Positions 51,487-61,845 are shown, counted from the first letter of the stretch. The stretch is 64,000 bases of DNA from VAZQ01 sp035263865 (GCA_035263865.1 DATFQX010000301.1:1-64000); one strand, 5' to 3'. Made by a program: numbers and translations. Notes: generated from the sequence alone by a model not told the origin.

Positions 51487-51529
51487 TGGCGGGGATCAAC
51501 CCGCGCCTGACGCAAGCGTCAAGCGCGGC

Positions 51530-52876
51530 TCAGTTATTCGGAACGACGCATTGGCCGCCGGCAGCCTTGTAGCTCGCGCAGAACTGGCTCGCCTCGTGCG
51601 CTGATGCAAAAGGTCCGACCATGGTTCGGTAAAACACGCCCTTGCTGCCGAGATCCGCGCGGCGAATGATCGGCTGCAGCCCGCTAAGCTCGTTCGGGAA
51701 TCTCGCCTGCAGGCTGCGGAAGGAGGACTGCGCTTCGGCCTCGCTCTTTTGCGACGACAGCTGCACCATGAAGCCGTCCGACGTGCTCTCCGTCGCTTCA
51801 GGCGCGGCGCGCGTTGCAACCGGGGGTGCCGCGGCCGTGCGCGTGCGACTTGCTGGCGCCGCGGCTGGCTCGCTCTGCGGATCGAGTGAGATCGGACCGT
51901 TGCTGCGCGTCGGACGGGGCGCTGCATTCGCAGCCGGCGCAGCCTGGCCGCCCACCGGCTTGCTGCTCGCGTCACCGCCATCCGGGCGGATCGGCACAGT
52001 GCGGATTTTCTTCGGCTCGTTCGATGCGCTTGGCGAGGCGGCGCCCTGTGCCGGTGCGACCGGCGGCGGCAGAACGACGCGCGGCGCCGCTTGGTTTGCG
52101 AGATCCTTCAGCGCGACCGGCTCCTCCTGTTTCGAAATGACCTGTTCCTTGTCAGCACTCGCCAGGCGATCCTTGGCCGGCTTGCCCGATTGTTCGGCCG
52201 CCGGAATCACCTTCGTCGGGCTTGAAGTGTCGGCAGTAATGACCGGCGGCGGCTGCGTCGCGCCGCTAGTTCCGTAATAGGTGCGAAACGCGTAGGCGCC
52301 GCCGGTGCCGACCACGGCGCAGGCAATGAGTGCGATCGCGGTGGGAAGCGCGCTGCCCCGCCGAACGCGCGGCGGGTCGTCGTAAATCGCCTCGTCGTCG
52401 TGCGGCTCGAGCGCACCATCCTGGTCGTAGTACTGGGACTCGTACTGGTCCTGCTGGTGCTCCTGCTCCTGCTGGTGCTCACCCTCGTCGGCATATCCCG
52501 CGTAGGGCGCGGCGCTGAACTGCGGCTCGTCATAGTAACGGCTGGCGGCGGGCCGGTTCTGCGCTGGCGGCGCGGACGTGTAATCCTGTTGCGAAGGAGG
52601 AGCCCAGCGGCTCCGCGAATCGCCGGGGGCGACATCACGCGCCGGGGCCGCCGGCCAATTGGCCGGCGCGGTCGGCGGCGCGTCGTGCGCCTGTCGCGGC
52701 GCCCGATTGCTGCGCCCCAATTCGGCAAACGGATCGCTCTGCCCCAGCAGACGGGCAAGCTCGGCCAACGGATCGCGAGCGTTTGCCTCCTCGTTCGGCG
52801 GTGCCGCCTCGGCCGCGCGCCGATAGGGATCATTGGAGCGATAGGATCGTAGCCTGCTGTCGTCCGCCATACTCAT
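51530..52876 (-). CDS. SPOR-domain envelope protein
   Basis: The 448-residue protein has a long disordered cytoplasmic N-terminal region (Gln/Glu/Tyr-rich EQEHQQDQYESQYYDQD), one transmembrane helix (ALPTAIALIACAVVGTGGAYAF), a Pro/Ala-rich periplasmic linker and a C-terminal SPOR domain. The domain shows GFMVQLSSQKSEAEAQSSFRSL and FYRTMVGPFASAHEASQFC. SPOR domains bind bare glycan strands at the division site. The start at 52876 (MSMADDSRLR) or 52870 (MADDSRLR) cannot be separated. It lies between argS and nagZ. Confidence 0.92.
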   Translation of the reverse strand: MSMADDSRLRSYRSNDPYRRAAEAAPPNEEANARDPLAELARLLGQSDPFAELGRSNRAPRQAHDAPPTAPANWPAAPARDVAPGDSRSRWAPPSQQDYTSAPPAQNRPAASRYYDEPQFSAAPYAGYADEGEHQQEQEHQQDQYESQYYDQDGALEPHDDEAIYDDPPRVRRGSALPTAIALIACAVVGTGGAYAFRTYYGTSGATQPPPVITADTSSPTKVIPAAEQSGKPAKDRLASADKEQVISKQEEPVALKDLANQAAPRVVLPPPVAPAQGAASPSASNEPKKIRTVPIRPDGGDASSKPVGGQAAPAANAAPRPTRSNGPISLDPQSEPAAAPASRTRTAAAPPVATRAAPEATESTSDGFMVQLSSQKSEAEAQSSFRSLQARFPNELSGLQPIIRRADLGSKGVFYRTMVGPFASAHEASQFCASYKAAGGQCVVPNN

Positions 52877-52962
52877 CCCCGTTTCCCGGTACTGGCGCCG
52901 CACTCGGATCCTTGCGCGACGGGTCCGATCGAAAGCCCGTCTGCCCTGCGCACCGAGCGGGA

Positions 52963-54756
52963 CTAACGCATCTCGTCGGGGGCCTCGACGCCGAGCAGCC
53001 CTAGCCCCGACGCGAGAACGGTGACGACCCCCTGCACCAGCGCAAGGCGCGCCACAGTGATTTTTGGATCATTCTGGATAATGAAGCGTAAATATGACGC
53101 ATCTTTCCCGCGGTTCCACTGCGCGTGGAAATCGCTTGCAAGATCATAGAGATAGAAGGCGATGCGGTGCGGCTCATGGGCGAGCGCGGCCGCTTCGATC
53201 AAGCGGGGATAAAGCGCAAGCCGCCGCATGAGCGCGAGTTCCCCGGCATCTTCGAGCCGCTCGAGCGGCGCGTTCGCCAAGAGCGAGGCGCGCGCCGCCG
53301 GCTCGGCCGGCAGGTGCGGCAGGACTTCACGCGCGTTGCGGAATACGGATTGTCCGCGGGCGTGCCCATACTGGACATAGAAAACGGGGTTGTCGCGAGA
53401 TTGCTCGATGACTTTGGCGAGGTCGAAATCGAGTGGCGCGTCATTCTTGCGGTAGAGCATCATGAAGCGCACGGGATCTTTGCCGACCTCGTGGACGACT
53501 TCGCGTAGCGTCACGAACTCGCCGACGCGCTTCGACATTTTTACCGGCTCGCCGCCGCGCAACAGCTTCACCAATTGCACGATCTTGACGTCGAGATCGG
53601 CGGCCGGCGCATCGGCGATCGCCCGCACGGCGCTGACCGCGGCCTGAACGCGTTTGACATAGCCACCGTGATCGGCGCCCCACACGTCGATCATGCTGCG
53701 GAAGCCACGGTCGACTTTGTTCTTGTGGTAGGCGATGTCGGACGCGAAATACGTGTAGCTGCCGTCCGATTTCATTAGCGGCCGGTCGACGTCGTCGCCG
53801 AAGGCGGTCGCCCGGAACAGTGTCTGCTCGCGATCCTCCCAATCCTCGATCGGCGCGCCCTTGGGAGGCGGCAGGCGCCCCTCGTAAACGTAGCCGGCGC
53901 GCCGCAGCGCGGCGATCGTCTCGCTCACCTGATCGCGAGGCCCCTCCAGAAGTGAACGCTCGGAGAAAAACACGTCCTGCACGACGTTGAGCGAGAGTAG
54001 GTCGTTGCGGATCTGGCCCATCATCATCTCGATGGCGCAATGGCGCACCAAGGGCAGCCATTCCGCCTCCGACTTGTCCTTCAACGCCGCGCCATACTCG
54101 CTCGCGAGCTCCGCTCCGACCGGCTTGAGGTAATCGCCAGGATAAAGGCCTTCCGGAATCGGGCCGATCTCCTCGCCCAGCGCCTCGCGATAGCGCAGGA
54201 AGGCCGAGCGCGCGAGCGCATTGACCTGGGCGCCGGCGTCATTGATGTAGTACTCGCGCGTGACCGCGAACCCAGTAAAGGCAAGCAGGTTGGCGAGCGC
54301 GTCGCCAAACACGGCGCCGCGGCAATGACCCACGTGCATGGGTCCGGTCGGATTGGCGGAGACGTATTCAACATTGACCGCGCTGCCACCGCCTACGTTG
54401 CTGCGCCCATAATTTGCGCCTGCGGCGAGGACTGAGCGCAATGCGCCGATCCAAGCCGTGGGCTTAAGCGTGAGGTTGATGAAGCCCGGCCCCGCGACTT
54501 CCGCCTTCGCCACCAGATCGTCGTCGCGCAGCTTTGCCGCAATTGCTTCGGCCAATACGCGCGGCTTCGCCCCGGCGTCCTTGGCCAGCACCATAGCTGC
54601 ATTCGTCGCCATGTCGCCATGCGCGCTCTCACGCGGCGGCTCGACCACGATGCGGGACTGGTCGATCCCGGACGGTAGCGCACCACCCTCAATCAGCGCG
54701 GCGTTGGCGGCGCGGATTTTGTCGAGGACCGCGGCAAAGATATTCTGATCGCTCAT
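52963..54756 (-). CDS. argS: Arginyl-tRNA synthetase
   Basis: The 597-residue class I synthetase has the N-terminal Add-1 domain, the VSANPTGPMHVGHCRGAVFG segment with the HIGH-like HVGH, and a KMSKRVGEFVTL motif. An ALPE-box C-terminal anticodon domain is also present (HAQWNRGKDASYLRFI). The length is typical and the frame is clean. It is followed by the SPOR gene and preceded by dgt on the same strand (20 bases). Confidence 0.98.
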   Translation of the reverse strand: MSDQNIFAAVLDKIRAANAALIEGGALPSGIDQSRIVVEPPRESAHGDMATNAAMVLAKDAGAKPRVLAEAIAAKLRDDDLVAKAEVAGPGFINLTLKPTAWIGALRSVLAAGANYGRSNVGGGSAVNVEYVSANPTGPMHVGHCRGAVFGDALANLLAFTGFAVTREYYINDAGAQVNALARSAFLRYREALGEEIGPIPEGLYPGDYLKPVGAELASEYGAALKDKSEAEWLPLVRHCAIEMMMGQIRNDLLSLNVVQDVFFSERSLLEGPRDQVSETIAALRRAGYVYEGRLPPPKGAPIEDWEDREQTLFRATAFGDDVDRPLMKSDGSYTYFASDIAYHKNKVDRGFRSMIDVWGADHGGYVKRVQAAVSAVRAIADAPAADLDVKIVQLVKLLRGGEPVKMSKRVGEFVTLREVVHEVGKDPVRFMMLYRKNDAPLDFDLAKVIEQSRDNPVFYVQYGHARGQSVFRNAREVLPHLPAEPAARASLLANAPLERLEDAGELALMRRLALYPRLIEAAALAHEPHRIAFYLYDLASDFHAQWNRGKDASYLRFIIQNDPKITVARLALVQGVVTVLASGLGLLGVEAPDEMR

Positions 54757-54776
54757 GGCTTTGCGTCGGGCGCCGC

Positions 54777-55985
54777 CTAACGCAATTCCGGAATCGAGTC
54801 AAAAAGCCGCGCGTGCTCGCCCAACGCGTAGCGGTCGGTCATCCTCGCGATGAAATCTGCGATATGGCGCAGCCGCGCAGCCTCCTCATCACCCTCGGGG
54901 GTCTGGGCCCATTCCGCAGGCATATCGTGAGGGCGTTCGACATAGCGGTCGAACAGGGCGCAAACCACGCGCTCCGCCTCGCCCATGATCCGCATGATGC
55001 GGCCGTGCCGATACATCCGCGGGTAGAGAAAGCCTTTGATGGCGCGGTCGGCCTCACCCATTGTCGGCGAGAAGCCGCCGACCGGCTGCTTGGCATGGCG
55101 CACCTCGTCGGCCGAGCGCGGCGCCAAGTCCTGCAGGCGCTTATCGGTTTCCGCGATGACATCCTCGATCATCTGCGTGATCAGACGACGCCCCAGCTCA
55201 TGCACCAGCCGGGAAGCCTCCAGGCCGGGATGTTGTTCGCGGATCTTTCTGAGAATGTCGCCGATCAGCGGCACGCCCGCGAGGTCCTCGATTGAAAAGA
55301 GCCCTGCGCGCAAGCCGTCGTCGATGTCATGGGCGTCGTAGGCGATGTCGTCGGAAATGGCGGCAAGCTGCGCCTCGGCGCTGGGAAAGCTCCACAGCTC
55401 GAGATCCTGCGTCCTGTTATGCAGCGCGACGGCATGCGGCAGTCCGCGCTCGCGATAAGGCCCGCAAGGACTGCCGTCGCGCAGCGTGAGAGGACCGTTA
55501 TGTTTGACGAGCCCCTCCAGCGTCTCCCACGACAGATTCAATCCATCGAACGCGGGGTAGCGCCGTTCGAGCGCAGTCACCACCCGCAGCGTCTGCGCGT
55601 TGTGATCGAAGCCGCCACACGCGGCAAGACGGCGATCGAGCGCTCGCTCACCGGCGTGACCGAAGGGCGGATGGCCGAGGTCGTGCGCGAGCGCGAGCGC
55701 CTCGGCCAAATCCTCATCGAGGCCGAGCGCGCGGGCGAGCGAGCGAGCGATCTGGGCGACCTCGAGGGTATGGGTCAAGCGAGTACGGAAGTGATCGCCC
55801 TCGTGAAAGACGAAGACCTGGGTCTTGTGCGCGAGGCGCCGGAATGCGGTTGCATGGATGATGCGGTCGCAGTCGCGGCGGAAGGCGTTGCGCGTCGCGC
55901 TCACCGGCTCCGGATGCAGCCGGCCGCGGCTCCTGCCAGGAGCGGACGCGTAGGGCGCGCGCGCGCGGGCCGTCTCAACCGCCAT
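54777..55985 (-). CDS. dgt: Deoxyguanosinetriphosphate triphosphohydrolase-like protein
   Basis: The 402-residue HD-domain enzyme hydrolyses dNTPs to nucleosides and triphosphate. The HD signature is ALAHDLGHPPFGHAGE with the preceding TRLTHTLEVAQIARSLAR and the later ISDDIAYDAHDIDDGL. The start at 55985 (MAVETARARAPY) is chosen because upstream residues are atypical. It is upstream of argS on the same strand and divergent from erpA, the usual order in alphaproteobacteria. Confidence 0.95.
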   Translation of the reverse strand: MAVETARARAPYASAPGRSRGRLHPEPVSATRNAFRRDCDRIIHATAFRRLAHKTQVFVFHEGDHFRTRLTHTLEVAQIARSLARALGLDEDLAEALALAHDLGHPPFGHAGERALDRRLAACGGFDHNAQTLRVVTALERRYPAFDGLNLSWETLEGLVKHNGPLTLRDGSPCGPYRERGLPHAVALHNRTQDLELWSFPSAEAQLAAISDDIAYDAHDIDDGLRAGLFSIEDLAGVPLIGDILRKIREQHPGLEASRLVHELGRRLITQMIEDVIAETDKRLQDLAPRSADEVRHAKQPVGGFSPTMGEADRAIKGFLYPRMYRHGRIMRIMGEAERVVCALFDRYVERPHDMPAEWAQTPEGDEEAARLRHIADFIARMTDRYALGEHARLFDSIPELR

Positions 55986-56061
55986 ACCGAACCGCCCAAT
56001 TGACCAAAGCCCTGGGCGCACTTAACTATCGGTAAGGCCGACTGGCAATCTTGGTACGCGA

Positions 56062-56388
56062 ATGGCCGACATTACTCTTACCGAACGGGCGGCACACCGC
56101 ATTGGCGAGATTCTGCGCCGTGAGCCGCCAGGCAGCATGCTTCGCGTCAGCGTGGAAGGGGGCGGCTGCTCAGGTTTCCAGTACAAGTTCGACATCGACC
56201 GCGCTCAGGCAGCCGACGATCTCGTCATCCGACGTGACGGTGCGACCGTGCTCGTCGATCAAATCTCGGTGGGCTATCTCGCCGGCTCCGAAATTGATTT
56301 CGTCGATGACTTGATCGGCGCGTCGTTCCGCATCAACAACCCGCAGGCCACCGCATCCTGCGGCTGCGGAACAAGCTTCTCACTCTAA
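56062..56388 (+). CDS. erpA: Iron-sulfur cluster insertion protein ErpA/IscA type
   Basis: The 108-residue A-type carrier has the three ligand cysteines at C36 (GGGCSGFQY), C100 and C102 (SCGCGTSFSL). The conserved LTERAAHRI start and VGYLAGSEIDFVDDL are present. It transfers Fe-S clusters to apo-enzymes. Divergent from dgt, and its stop directly abuts the stop of the opposite Bug gene. Confidence 0.95.
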   Translation: MADITLTERAAHRIGEILRREPPGSMLRVSVEGGGCSGFQYKFDIDRAQAADDLVIRRDGATVLVDQISVGYLAGSEIDFVDDLIGASFRINNPQATASCGCGTSFSL

Positions 56389-57351
56389 TCACTGATTTGC
56401 GCCTACTCCGGCCGCTTTGGCGAGCAGACCGGTCGAGGCGATTTCCGCGCGCACCTGGGCGTCGAACTCGGCGGGCGTCAGCGGCATCGGATCCATGCCC
56501 AGCGTTGCCAACCGCTCTTTGACGTTCGGCAACTGCATCGTCTCGATCGCTGCGCGATGGAACTGATCGACGATGTCTCGCGGCGTCTTCGCCGGCATGA
56601 AAACGCCGATCCAGAATGCGTAATCTGAATTGGGGAATAGCTCGACGACGCTCGGCACTTCGGGCAACAGCGCCGCTCGCTTCGGGCTGCTCACCGCAAG
56701 CGCCAGGAGCTTGCCCTCGCGCAGTTGCGGCAGCGCCGTACCAAGCGGACAGAAATAGAAGTCGGCCCGTCCCGCTAGGACCTCGGTGATCGCCTCGGCG
56801 CCGCCGCGAAAGGGAATATGCACGGCCTCGAAGCCGGCGGCCATGCGAAAGCGCTCCGCGCTCAAATGGGTGGCGCTGCCCACGCCGGCGGAGGCGAAGT
56901 TGAAAGAGCCGGGCCTCGCCTTGGCCGCGACGACGAGATCCCGCGCGGTCTTGAAGTCCTTCGCTGGCGACACCACCAGCACGTTCGGGCTGCTTCCGAG
57001 CGATACCGCCGCCGCAAAATCGGCGGCGGTATCGTACGGCGCGCTCGGATAGACCGTGGGAACCAGCGTATGGGCCGAGGACGTGGCGAGCAGCGTGTAG
57101 CCGTCCGCCTCCGCCTTGGCGACGAGGGCAGCGCCGATGGTCGTTCCCGCGCCGCCGCGATTCTCGACCACGATCGGTTGGCCGAGCCGCGCTGACAACG
57201 GTTCGAACACGACGCGCGGGATGACATCGGTCGCGCTGCCGGCAGCAAAAGGGATGATCGCGCGGATCGGCTTGCTTGGCCATGTCTGCGCGAGCGCATC
57301 GCCACGGCAGAAGAGCAGGACGAGGAAGCTCAGGAGCACCGCGCGCCGCAT
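56389..57351 (-). CDS. Bug/TctC-family periplasmic solute receptor (6 of 6)
   Basis: The 320-residue receptor has a signal peptide (AVLLSFLVLLFCRGDALAQ), then WPSKPIRAIIPFAAGSATD, VENRGGAGTTIGA, the PFRGGAEAITEVLAG loop and FWIGVFMPAKTPRDIV. The usual PPGG in the ligand loop is FAAGS here, a variant also seen in other Bug proteins. The GGGAGGAAG box 8 bases before the ATG sets the start. It is convergent with erpA (stops adjacent) and lies behind the RND pump genes on the same strand, 51 bases away. Confidence 0.9.
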   Translation of the reverse strand: MRRAVLLSFLVLLFCRGDALAQTWPSKPIRAIIPFAAGSATDVIPRVVFEPLSARLGQPIVVENRGGAGTTIGAALVAKAEADGYTLLATSSAHTLVPTVYPSAPYDTAADFAAAVSLGSSPNVLVVSPAKDFKTARDLVVAAKARPGSFNFASAGVGSATHLSAERFRMAAGFEAVHIPFRGGAEAITEVLAGRADFYFCPLGTALPQLREGKLLALAVSSPKRAALLPEVPSVVELFPNSDYAFWIGVFMPAKTPRDIVDQFHRAAIETMQLPNVKERLATLGMDPMPLTPAEFDAQVRAEIASTGLLAKAAGVGANQ

Positions 57352-57402
57352 ACCGCACTTCCTCCCCGACTGGTGCGTGGCAGATCGAAAGGTCCGCAGC
57401 CG

Positions 57403-60400
57403 TCACTCGGCGGCGACCGCGGCTGGGCGCTCGGCAGGCTCTGACACCTCCCGCAGCTGCGGCTCCAGGCGGTACTTGAGCATGCGGTCAATACGGTCGA
57501 GATAAATATAGATCACCGGCGTGATGTAGAGCGTCAAGAGCTGCGACAGCAGGAGCCCGCCGACCACGGCGATGCCGAGCGGTTGACGCAGTTCGGCGCC
57601 TGCGCCGGTGCCGATTGCGATCGGCAGCGTGCCGAAGATGGCGGCAAAGGTCGTCATCATGATTGGCCGGAACCGCAGCAGCGCGGCCTCGCGGATGGCG
57701 CTCTGCGCGCCCATACCCACGCGCCGGCGCTCGATCGCGAAGTCGATCATCATGATGGCGTTCTTCTTCACGATACCGACCAGCATGACGATGCCGATCA
57801 TGGCGATCACCGACAGATCCATGTTGAACATCATCAACACCAGCAGCGCCCCGACGCCGGCGGACGGCAAGCCGGAAATGATCGTGATCGGATGAATGAA
57901 GCTCTCATAGAGCACGCCGAGAACGACGTAGGCGGCGAACACCGCGGCCAAGATCAGCACGCCCTGCCCTTTGAGCGAATCCTGGAACACCTGCGCCGAG
58001 CCCTGGAAGCCGGTGCTGATCGTGATCGGCAGGCGGAATTCGCGCTCGATCTCCTTGATGGCGTCGACCGCGTGCCCGAGCGAATAGCCGGGCGCGAGAT
58101 TGAACGAGATGGTCACCGCGGGCTGATTGCCCTGATGATTGACCTGCAGCGGGCCGACCGCGGGCACCGTGCGAGTCACCGCCGAGAGCGGGATCGCGGT
58201 CCCGGACGGGATGCCGTTTCCATTGACGCCGGCGCCGGGCCCAGTCCCGGTTCCGCCCCCGCCGGACACGTTGGTCTTCACGAAGATATTCTGCAGCTGC
58301 GAGGGATCGGCTTGAAACTTCGGCTGGCTCTCGAGGATGACCTGATAGTCGTTCGTCGGCGTGTAGATGGTCGCCACTTGGCGTGCGCCGAAAGCGTTGA
58401 ACAGCTCCTGGCGAATCTGGTCGATGGTGACGCCGTAGACGGCCGCCTTTTCGCGGTCCACTTCGACCGTCATCTGCGGATTCTTGATGTAGAGGTCAGT
58501 GGTGACGTCGCGCAGCCCCTCGACCTCGGCGATCCGGTCGCGCAGTTTCGGCGCCATGTCATAGAGGAGTTGGGTGTCGCTGGACTGCAGCGTGTACTGG
58601 TACTCGCTCTTGGAAATGCGGCCGGTGATGTTGATGTTCTGAACGTTCTGAAAATACACCGCCATCCCCGGAACGGTGTTGGCGCTGTTGCGCAGGCGCT
58701 GGATCACCTCGGTGGAATTTTCGTGGCGCTCGCTGCGCGATTTGAGCGCGATGAACATGCGGCCGATATTCGCCGTCGGATTCGGCCCGCCCGCGCCCAC
58801 GGTCGAGTTGACGTAGTCGACGGCGGGATCGGAGCGGATGATCTCCGCGACTTGGCGCTGCAGGTCGACCATCCCCTGGAATGAAATATCTGAGCCTCCT
58901 TCGGTCGAGGCGGAGATGAAGCCGGTATCCTCGGTCGGGAAGAAGCCCTTCGGAACGATGACGTAGAGCCAAACCGCAATCCCGAGCGTCGCCAACGTGA
59001 TTACTAGCGTCACGGCTTTGTAACGCAGCACCCGATCGAGCGACCATTCGTAAGCGCGCAGCCAGCTCTTGAACATGGCCTCGAAGGTGCGCAGCACGAT
59101 ATTCTGTTTCTCGCCCTCGCGGTGCGGATGCAGCACGCGCGCGCACAGCATCGGCGTGAGCGTCAGCGAAACGAACCCCGAGATGACGATGGCGACCGCG
59201 ATCGACACCGCGAACTCGCGAAAGACCCGGCCGACCATGCCGCCCATCAGCAGCACCGGAATGAACACGGCGATCAACGAAAAGGTGATCGAAATAATGG
59301 TGAAGCCGATTTCGCGCGCACCCTTGAGCGCCGCCTCGAACGGCCGCATTCCGCCTTCGACATGGCGCACGATGTTTTCCAGCATGACGATCGCGTCGTC
59401 GACAACGAACCCAACCGACAGCGTCAGCGCCAGCAGCGTCATGTTGTTGATCGAGAAGCCGAACACGTACATCGCCGCGCAGGTGCCGATCAGCGACACT
59501 GGGACTGCGAGCGCAGGAATGACGGTGGCCGAGACCGACCGCAGGAATAGGAAGATCACCAGAATAACCAGGACGACCGCGATGAAAAGCGATTCCTGCA
59601 CACTCCATACCGACGCCCGGATCGACACCGAGCGGTCCATCAGCACTTCCATGCGGATCGACGGCGGTATCGACGCGCGGTACTGCGGCAAATGCTCACG
59701 CACCGAATCGACGACGGCGACTGTATTTGCGTCCGGCTGGCGCTGGATCGCCAGCACGATGGCGCGGTCGTTGTTAAACCAGCTTGCGATCTTGTCGTTC
59801 TCGACGCTGTCGATCACGCGCGCGACCTGATCGAGGTAAACCGGGGCGCCGTTGCGATAGGCGACGACTACCTTGCGGTACTCCTCCGCCTTGGTCATGG
59901 CGGAGGATGCGGTCAGCGTCACGCTCTGCTTGGGGCCGTTGAGCGTTCCAACCGGCGTGTTGGAATTTGTCTTGGCGACGACGTTGCGGATGTCGTCGAG
60001 CGAAATGTTGCGCGCTGCGGCGGCCACCGGATCGACTTGCACGCGCACGGCGAACTTTTGCGCGCCGAATACCAGCACCTGGGCGACGCCCGCCAGCTGC
60101 GAAATCTGCTGCGCGAGCGTGATCTCGCCGAATTCGTCGACCACCGACAGCGGCAAGGTCGGCGAGACCAAGCTGATATACATGATAGGGAAGTCGCCGG
60201 GATTGACCTTGCGAAAGCTGGGCGGCGTCGTCATCTCCACCGGCAGCTTGCGAGCGGCGACGGTCAGTGCCGTCTGTACGTCTAGTGCGGCGCCGTCGAT
60301 GTTGCGGTTGAGATCGAACTGGATCGTGATCGAGGTGATGCCGAGCGAAGAGGAGGAGGTGAGCGAGCTGATGCCGGCGATGGTGGAGAGCTGGCGCTCG

Positions 60401-60600
60401 ATCGGCGCCGCCACCGACGCCGCCATCGTTTCCGCGCTCGCGCCCGGCAATACGCCCTGGATGCTGATGGTCGGAAAGTCGACGGCCGGGAGCGCCGCGA
60501 CCGCAAGCAGCCGGTAGGCGAAGACACCCAACACGATGATCGAGGCGGTGATCAGCGTGGTGAGCACCGGCCGCCGGATGCAGGTCTCCGAGAGCACCAT
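57403..60600 (-). CDS. RND multidrug efflux permease
   Basis: The 1065-residue inner-membrane protein is a full-length RND (MdtB/AcrB-like) pump: N-terminal IRRPVLTTLITASIIVLGVFA, ALPAVDFPTISIQGVLPGAS, the TM4 proton-relay segment LSVGFVVDDAIVMLENIVRH and the mirrored MLVGIVKKNAIMMIDFA in the second half. It exports hydrophobic compounds from periplasm or membrane. It starts 2 bases after the adaptor gene stops, so they form one unit. No outer-membrane TolC-like gene is in the window. A His/Arg-poor C-terminal tail ends in AERPAAVAAE. Confidence 0.97.
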   Translation of the reverse strand: MVLSETCIRRPVLTTLITASIIVLGVFAYRLLAVAALPAVDFPTISIQGVLPGASAETMAASVAAPIERQLSTIAGISSLTSSSSLGITSITIQFDLNRNIDGAALDVQTALTVAARKLPVEMTTPPSFRKVNPGDFPIMYISLVSPTLPLSVVDEFGEITLAQQISQLAGVAQVLVFGAQKFAVRVQVDPVAAAARNISLDDIRNVVAKTNSNTPVGTLNGPKQSVTLTASSAMTKAEEYRKVVVAYRNGAPVYLDQVARVIDSVENDKIASWFNNDRAIVLAIQRQPDANTVAVVDSVREHLPQYRASIPPSIRMEVLMDRSVSIRASVWSVQESLFIAVVLVILVIFLFLRSVSATVIPALAVPVSLIGTCAAMYVFGFSINNMTLLALTLSVGFVVDDAIVMLENIVRHVEGGMRPFEAALKGAREIGFTIISITFSLIAVFIPVLLMGGMVGRVFREFAVSIAVAIVISGFVSLTLTPMLCARVLHPHREGEKQNIVLRTFEAMFKSWLRAYEWSLDRVLRYKAVTLVITLATLGIAVWLYVIVPKGFFPTEDTGFISASTEGGSDISFQGMVDLQRQVAEIIRSDPAVDYVNSTVGAGGPNPTANIGRMFIALKSRSERHENSTEVIQRLRNSANTVPGMAVYFQNVQNINITGRISKSEYQYTLQSSDTQLLYDMAPKLRDRIAEVEGLRDVTTDLYIKNPQMTVEVDREKAAVYGVTIDQIRQELFNAFGARQVATIYTPTNDYQVILESQPKFQADPSQLQNIFVKTNVSGGGGTGTGPGAGVNGNGIPSGTAIPLSAVTRTVPAVGPLQVNHQGNQPAVTISFNLAPGYSLGHAVDAIKEIEREFRLPITISTGFQGSAQVFQDSLKGQGVLILAAVFAAYVVLGVLYESFIHPITIISGLPSAGVGALLVLMMFNMDLSVIAMIGIVMLVGIVKKNAIMMIDFAIERRRVGMGAQSAIREAALLRFRPIMMTTFAAIFGTLPIAIGTGAGAELRQPLGIAVVGGLLLSQLLTLYITPVIYIYLDRIDRMLKYRLEPQLREVSEPAERPAAVAAE

Positions 60601-60602
60601 GG

Positions 60603-61808
60603 CTAGGATCCGACCTTGGGGGCGCGCACGGCAACCTTGGTTCCATTCGAGAGCAAGAGCTGGCCGTTGGTGACGACCGTTTCCCCGCCCTCGAGTCCGC
60701 TCTCCAGGACCGACTCGCTGCCCAGCACGCGGGCGACCTTCACCGGCCGTACCGTCGCCACGTCGTTGTTGACCACGAATACGTACGTGCCGGACTGGCT
60801 CACCTGGACCGCGGTCGACGGCACCGTGACTGCCTCCTCCTCGCGGAACGTTAATCCAACCGTCACCAACGTCCCCGGCCACAGCAACTCGTCGGTGTTC
60901 GGCATCGTGGCGCGAACCGGCACTGTGCCCGTGGGCGCGTCCACGCTGTTCTCGATCATGGTGACTTGGCCACCCGCGCGGCGCGGATCGCCGGGAATGA
61001 TCGCCTCGATCGAGGCGCTCTCGTTCGCGAGCGCTTGGCGCAGATCCGGCAGGAAGCCCTGAGGCAGCATAAACGTCACGTAGACGGGCGCCGTCTGGAT
61101 GATTGTTGCGAGCGGCGCGGTGTCGGCCGCACGCACGAAGTTGCCGACTTTTACTGCCGCCATGCTGGCGCGCCCGCTAATCGGCGCGCGGATGGTGCAG
61201 TAGCTAATCTGGATGTTGAGATTCTCGAGTTGCGCAGTGTTGGAATCGACCGAGGAGCGCCAGATGTTGACCTGCGTGCGCGCGTTTTGCAGCGTGACCA
61301 GCGTGGTCGCGTTCTTGGCGAGAAGTTCGGTGTAGCGCGCGACGTCGCGTTCCGCCTGCTCGAGGTTCGCTTTTGCCCCGGCGAGCAAGCCTTCGACCTG
61401 CCTCGCTTGCGCTTCGATCGTGCGGCTGTCGAGCGTGAACAGGGGGTCGCCTTGATTGACCATTGCGCCGTCGCGGAAGTGCACGGCGGTGATTTCGCTG
61501 TCCACGCGCGGCTTGACCGCGACGCTGGCGATCGGTGTCACCGTTCCAAGCGCCTCGATGCGGACGGGAACGACTTTCTTCTCGGCGGTCACGATTTCGA
61601 CCGGCACCGCGCGGGACGCGTTCTGTCGGGGAGCCTGCGCGACCGCGCCACCCGGCCATAAGCCGCTGCGCGTAGCGGCGAGGGCACAGCCGGCTGCGAC
61701 CAGCACCACCACCGCCCCCGCCACCAATATCCGCTTCTTCATTACTGCGCCGCGCGGGCCCGCCGTCGGCCCAGCCGGACTCCCTCTCTTTTCCGGTGCC
61801 CCGCTCAT
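60603..61808 (-). CDS. RND efflux periplasmic adaptor (membrane fusion protein)
   Basis: The 401-residue adaptor links the pump to an outer-membrane channel. It has a membrane anchor (ILVAGAVVVLVAAGCALAA), a barrel-sandwich region EALGTVTPIASVAVKPRVDSEI and VHFRDGAMVNQGDPLFTLD, a helical hairpin rich in LEQAERDVARYTELLAKNA, and a C-terminal beta domain. The start at 61808 is kept because no ribosome-binding site favours the ATG at 61742, which would directly begin with the anchor. It precedes the RND gene by 2 bases. The upstream region contains two palindromes. Confidence 0.95.
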   Translation of the reverse strand: MSGAPEKRGSPAGPTAGPRGAVMKKRILVAGAVVVLVAAGCALAATRSGLWPGGAVAQAPRQNASRAVPVEIVTAEKKVVPVRIEALGTVTPIASVAVKPRVDSEITAVHFRDGAMVNQGDPLFTLDSRTIEAQARQVEGLLAGAKANLEQAERDVARYTELLAKNATTLVTLQNARTQVNIWRSSVDSNTAQLENLNIQISYCTIRAPISGRASMAAVKVGNFVRAADTAPLATIIQTAPVYVTFMLPQGFLPDLRQALANESASIEAIIPGDPRRAGGQVTMIENSVDAPTGTVPVRATMPNTDELLWPGTLVTVGLTFREEEAVTVPSTAVQVSQSGTYVFVVNNDVATVRPVKVARVLGSESVLESGLEGGETVVTNGQLLLSNGTKVAVRAPKVGS

Positions 61809-61845
61809 ACGATTCTTTTAGTACGCGGGGACAACCTTCTAACAT

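Noticed and set aside
57583..58884. A 433-codon open frame antisense to the RND permease
   Set aside because: The His/Arg/Asp-rich composition is typical of the complement of a GC-rich gene; the RND frame is unambiguous.
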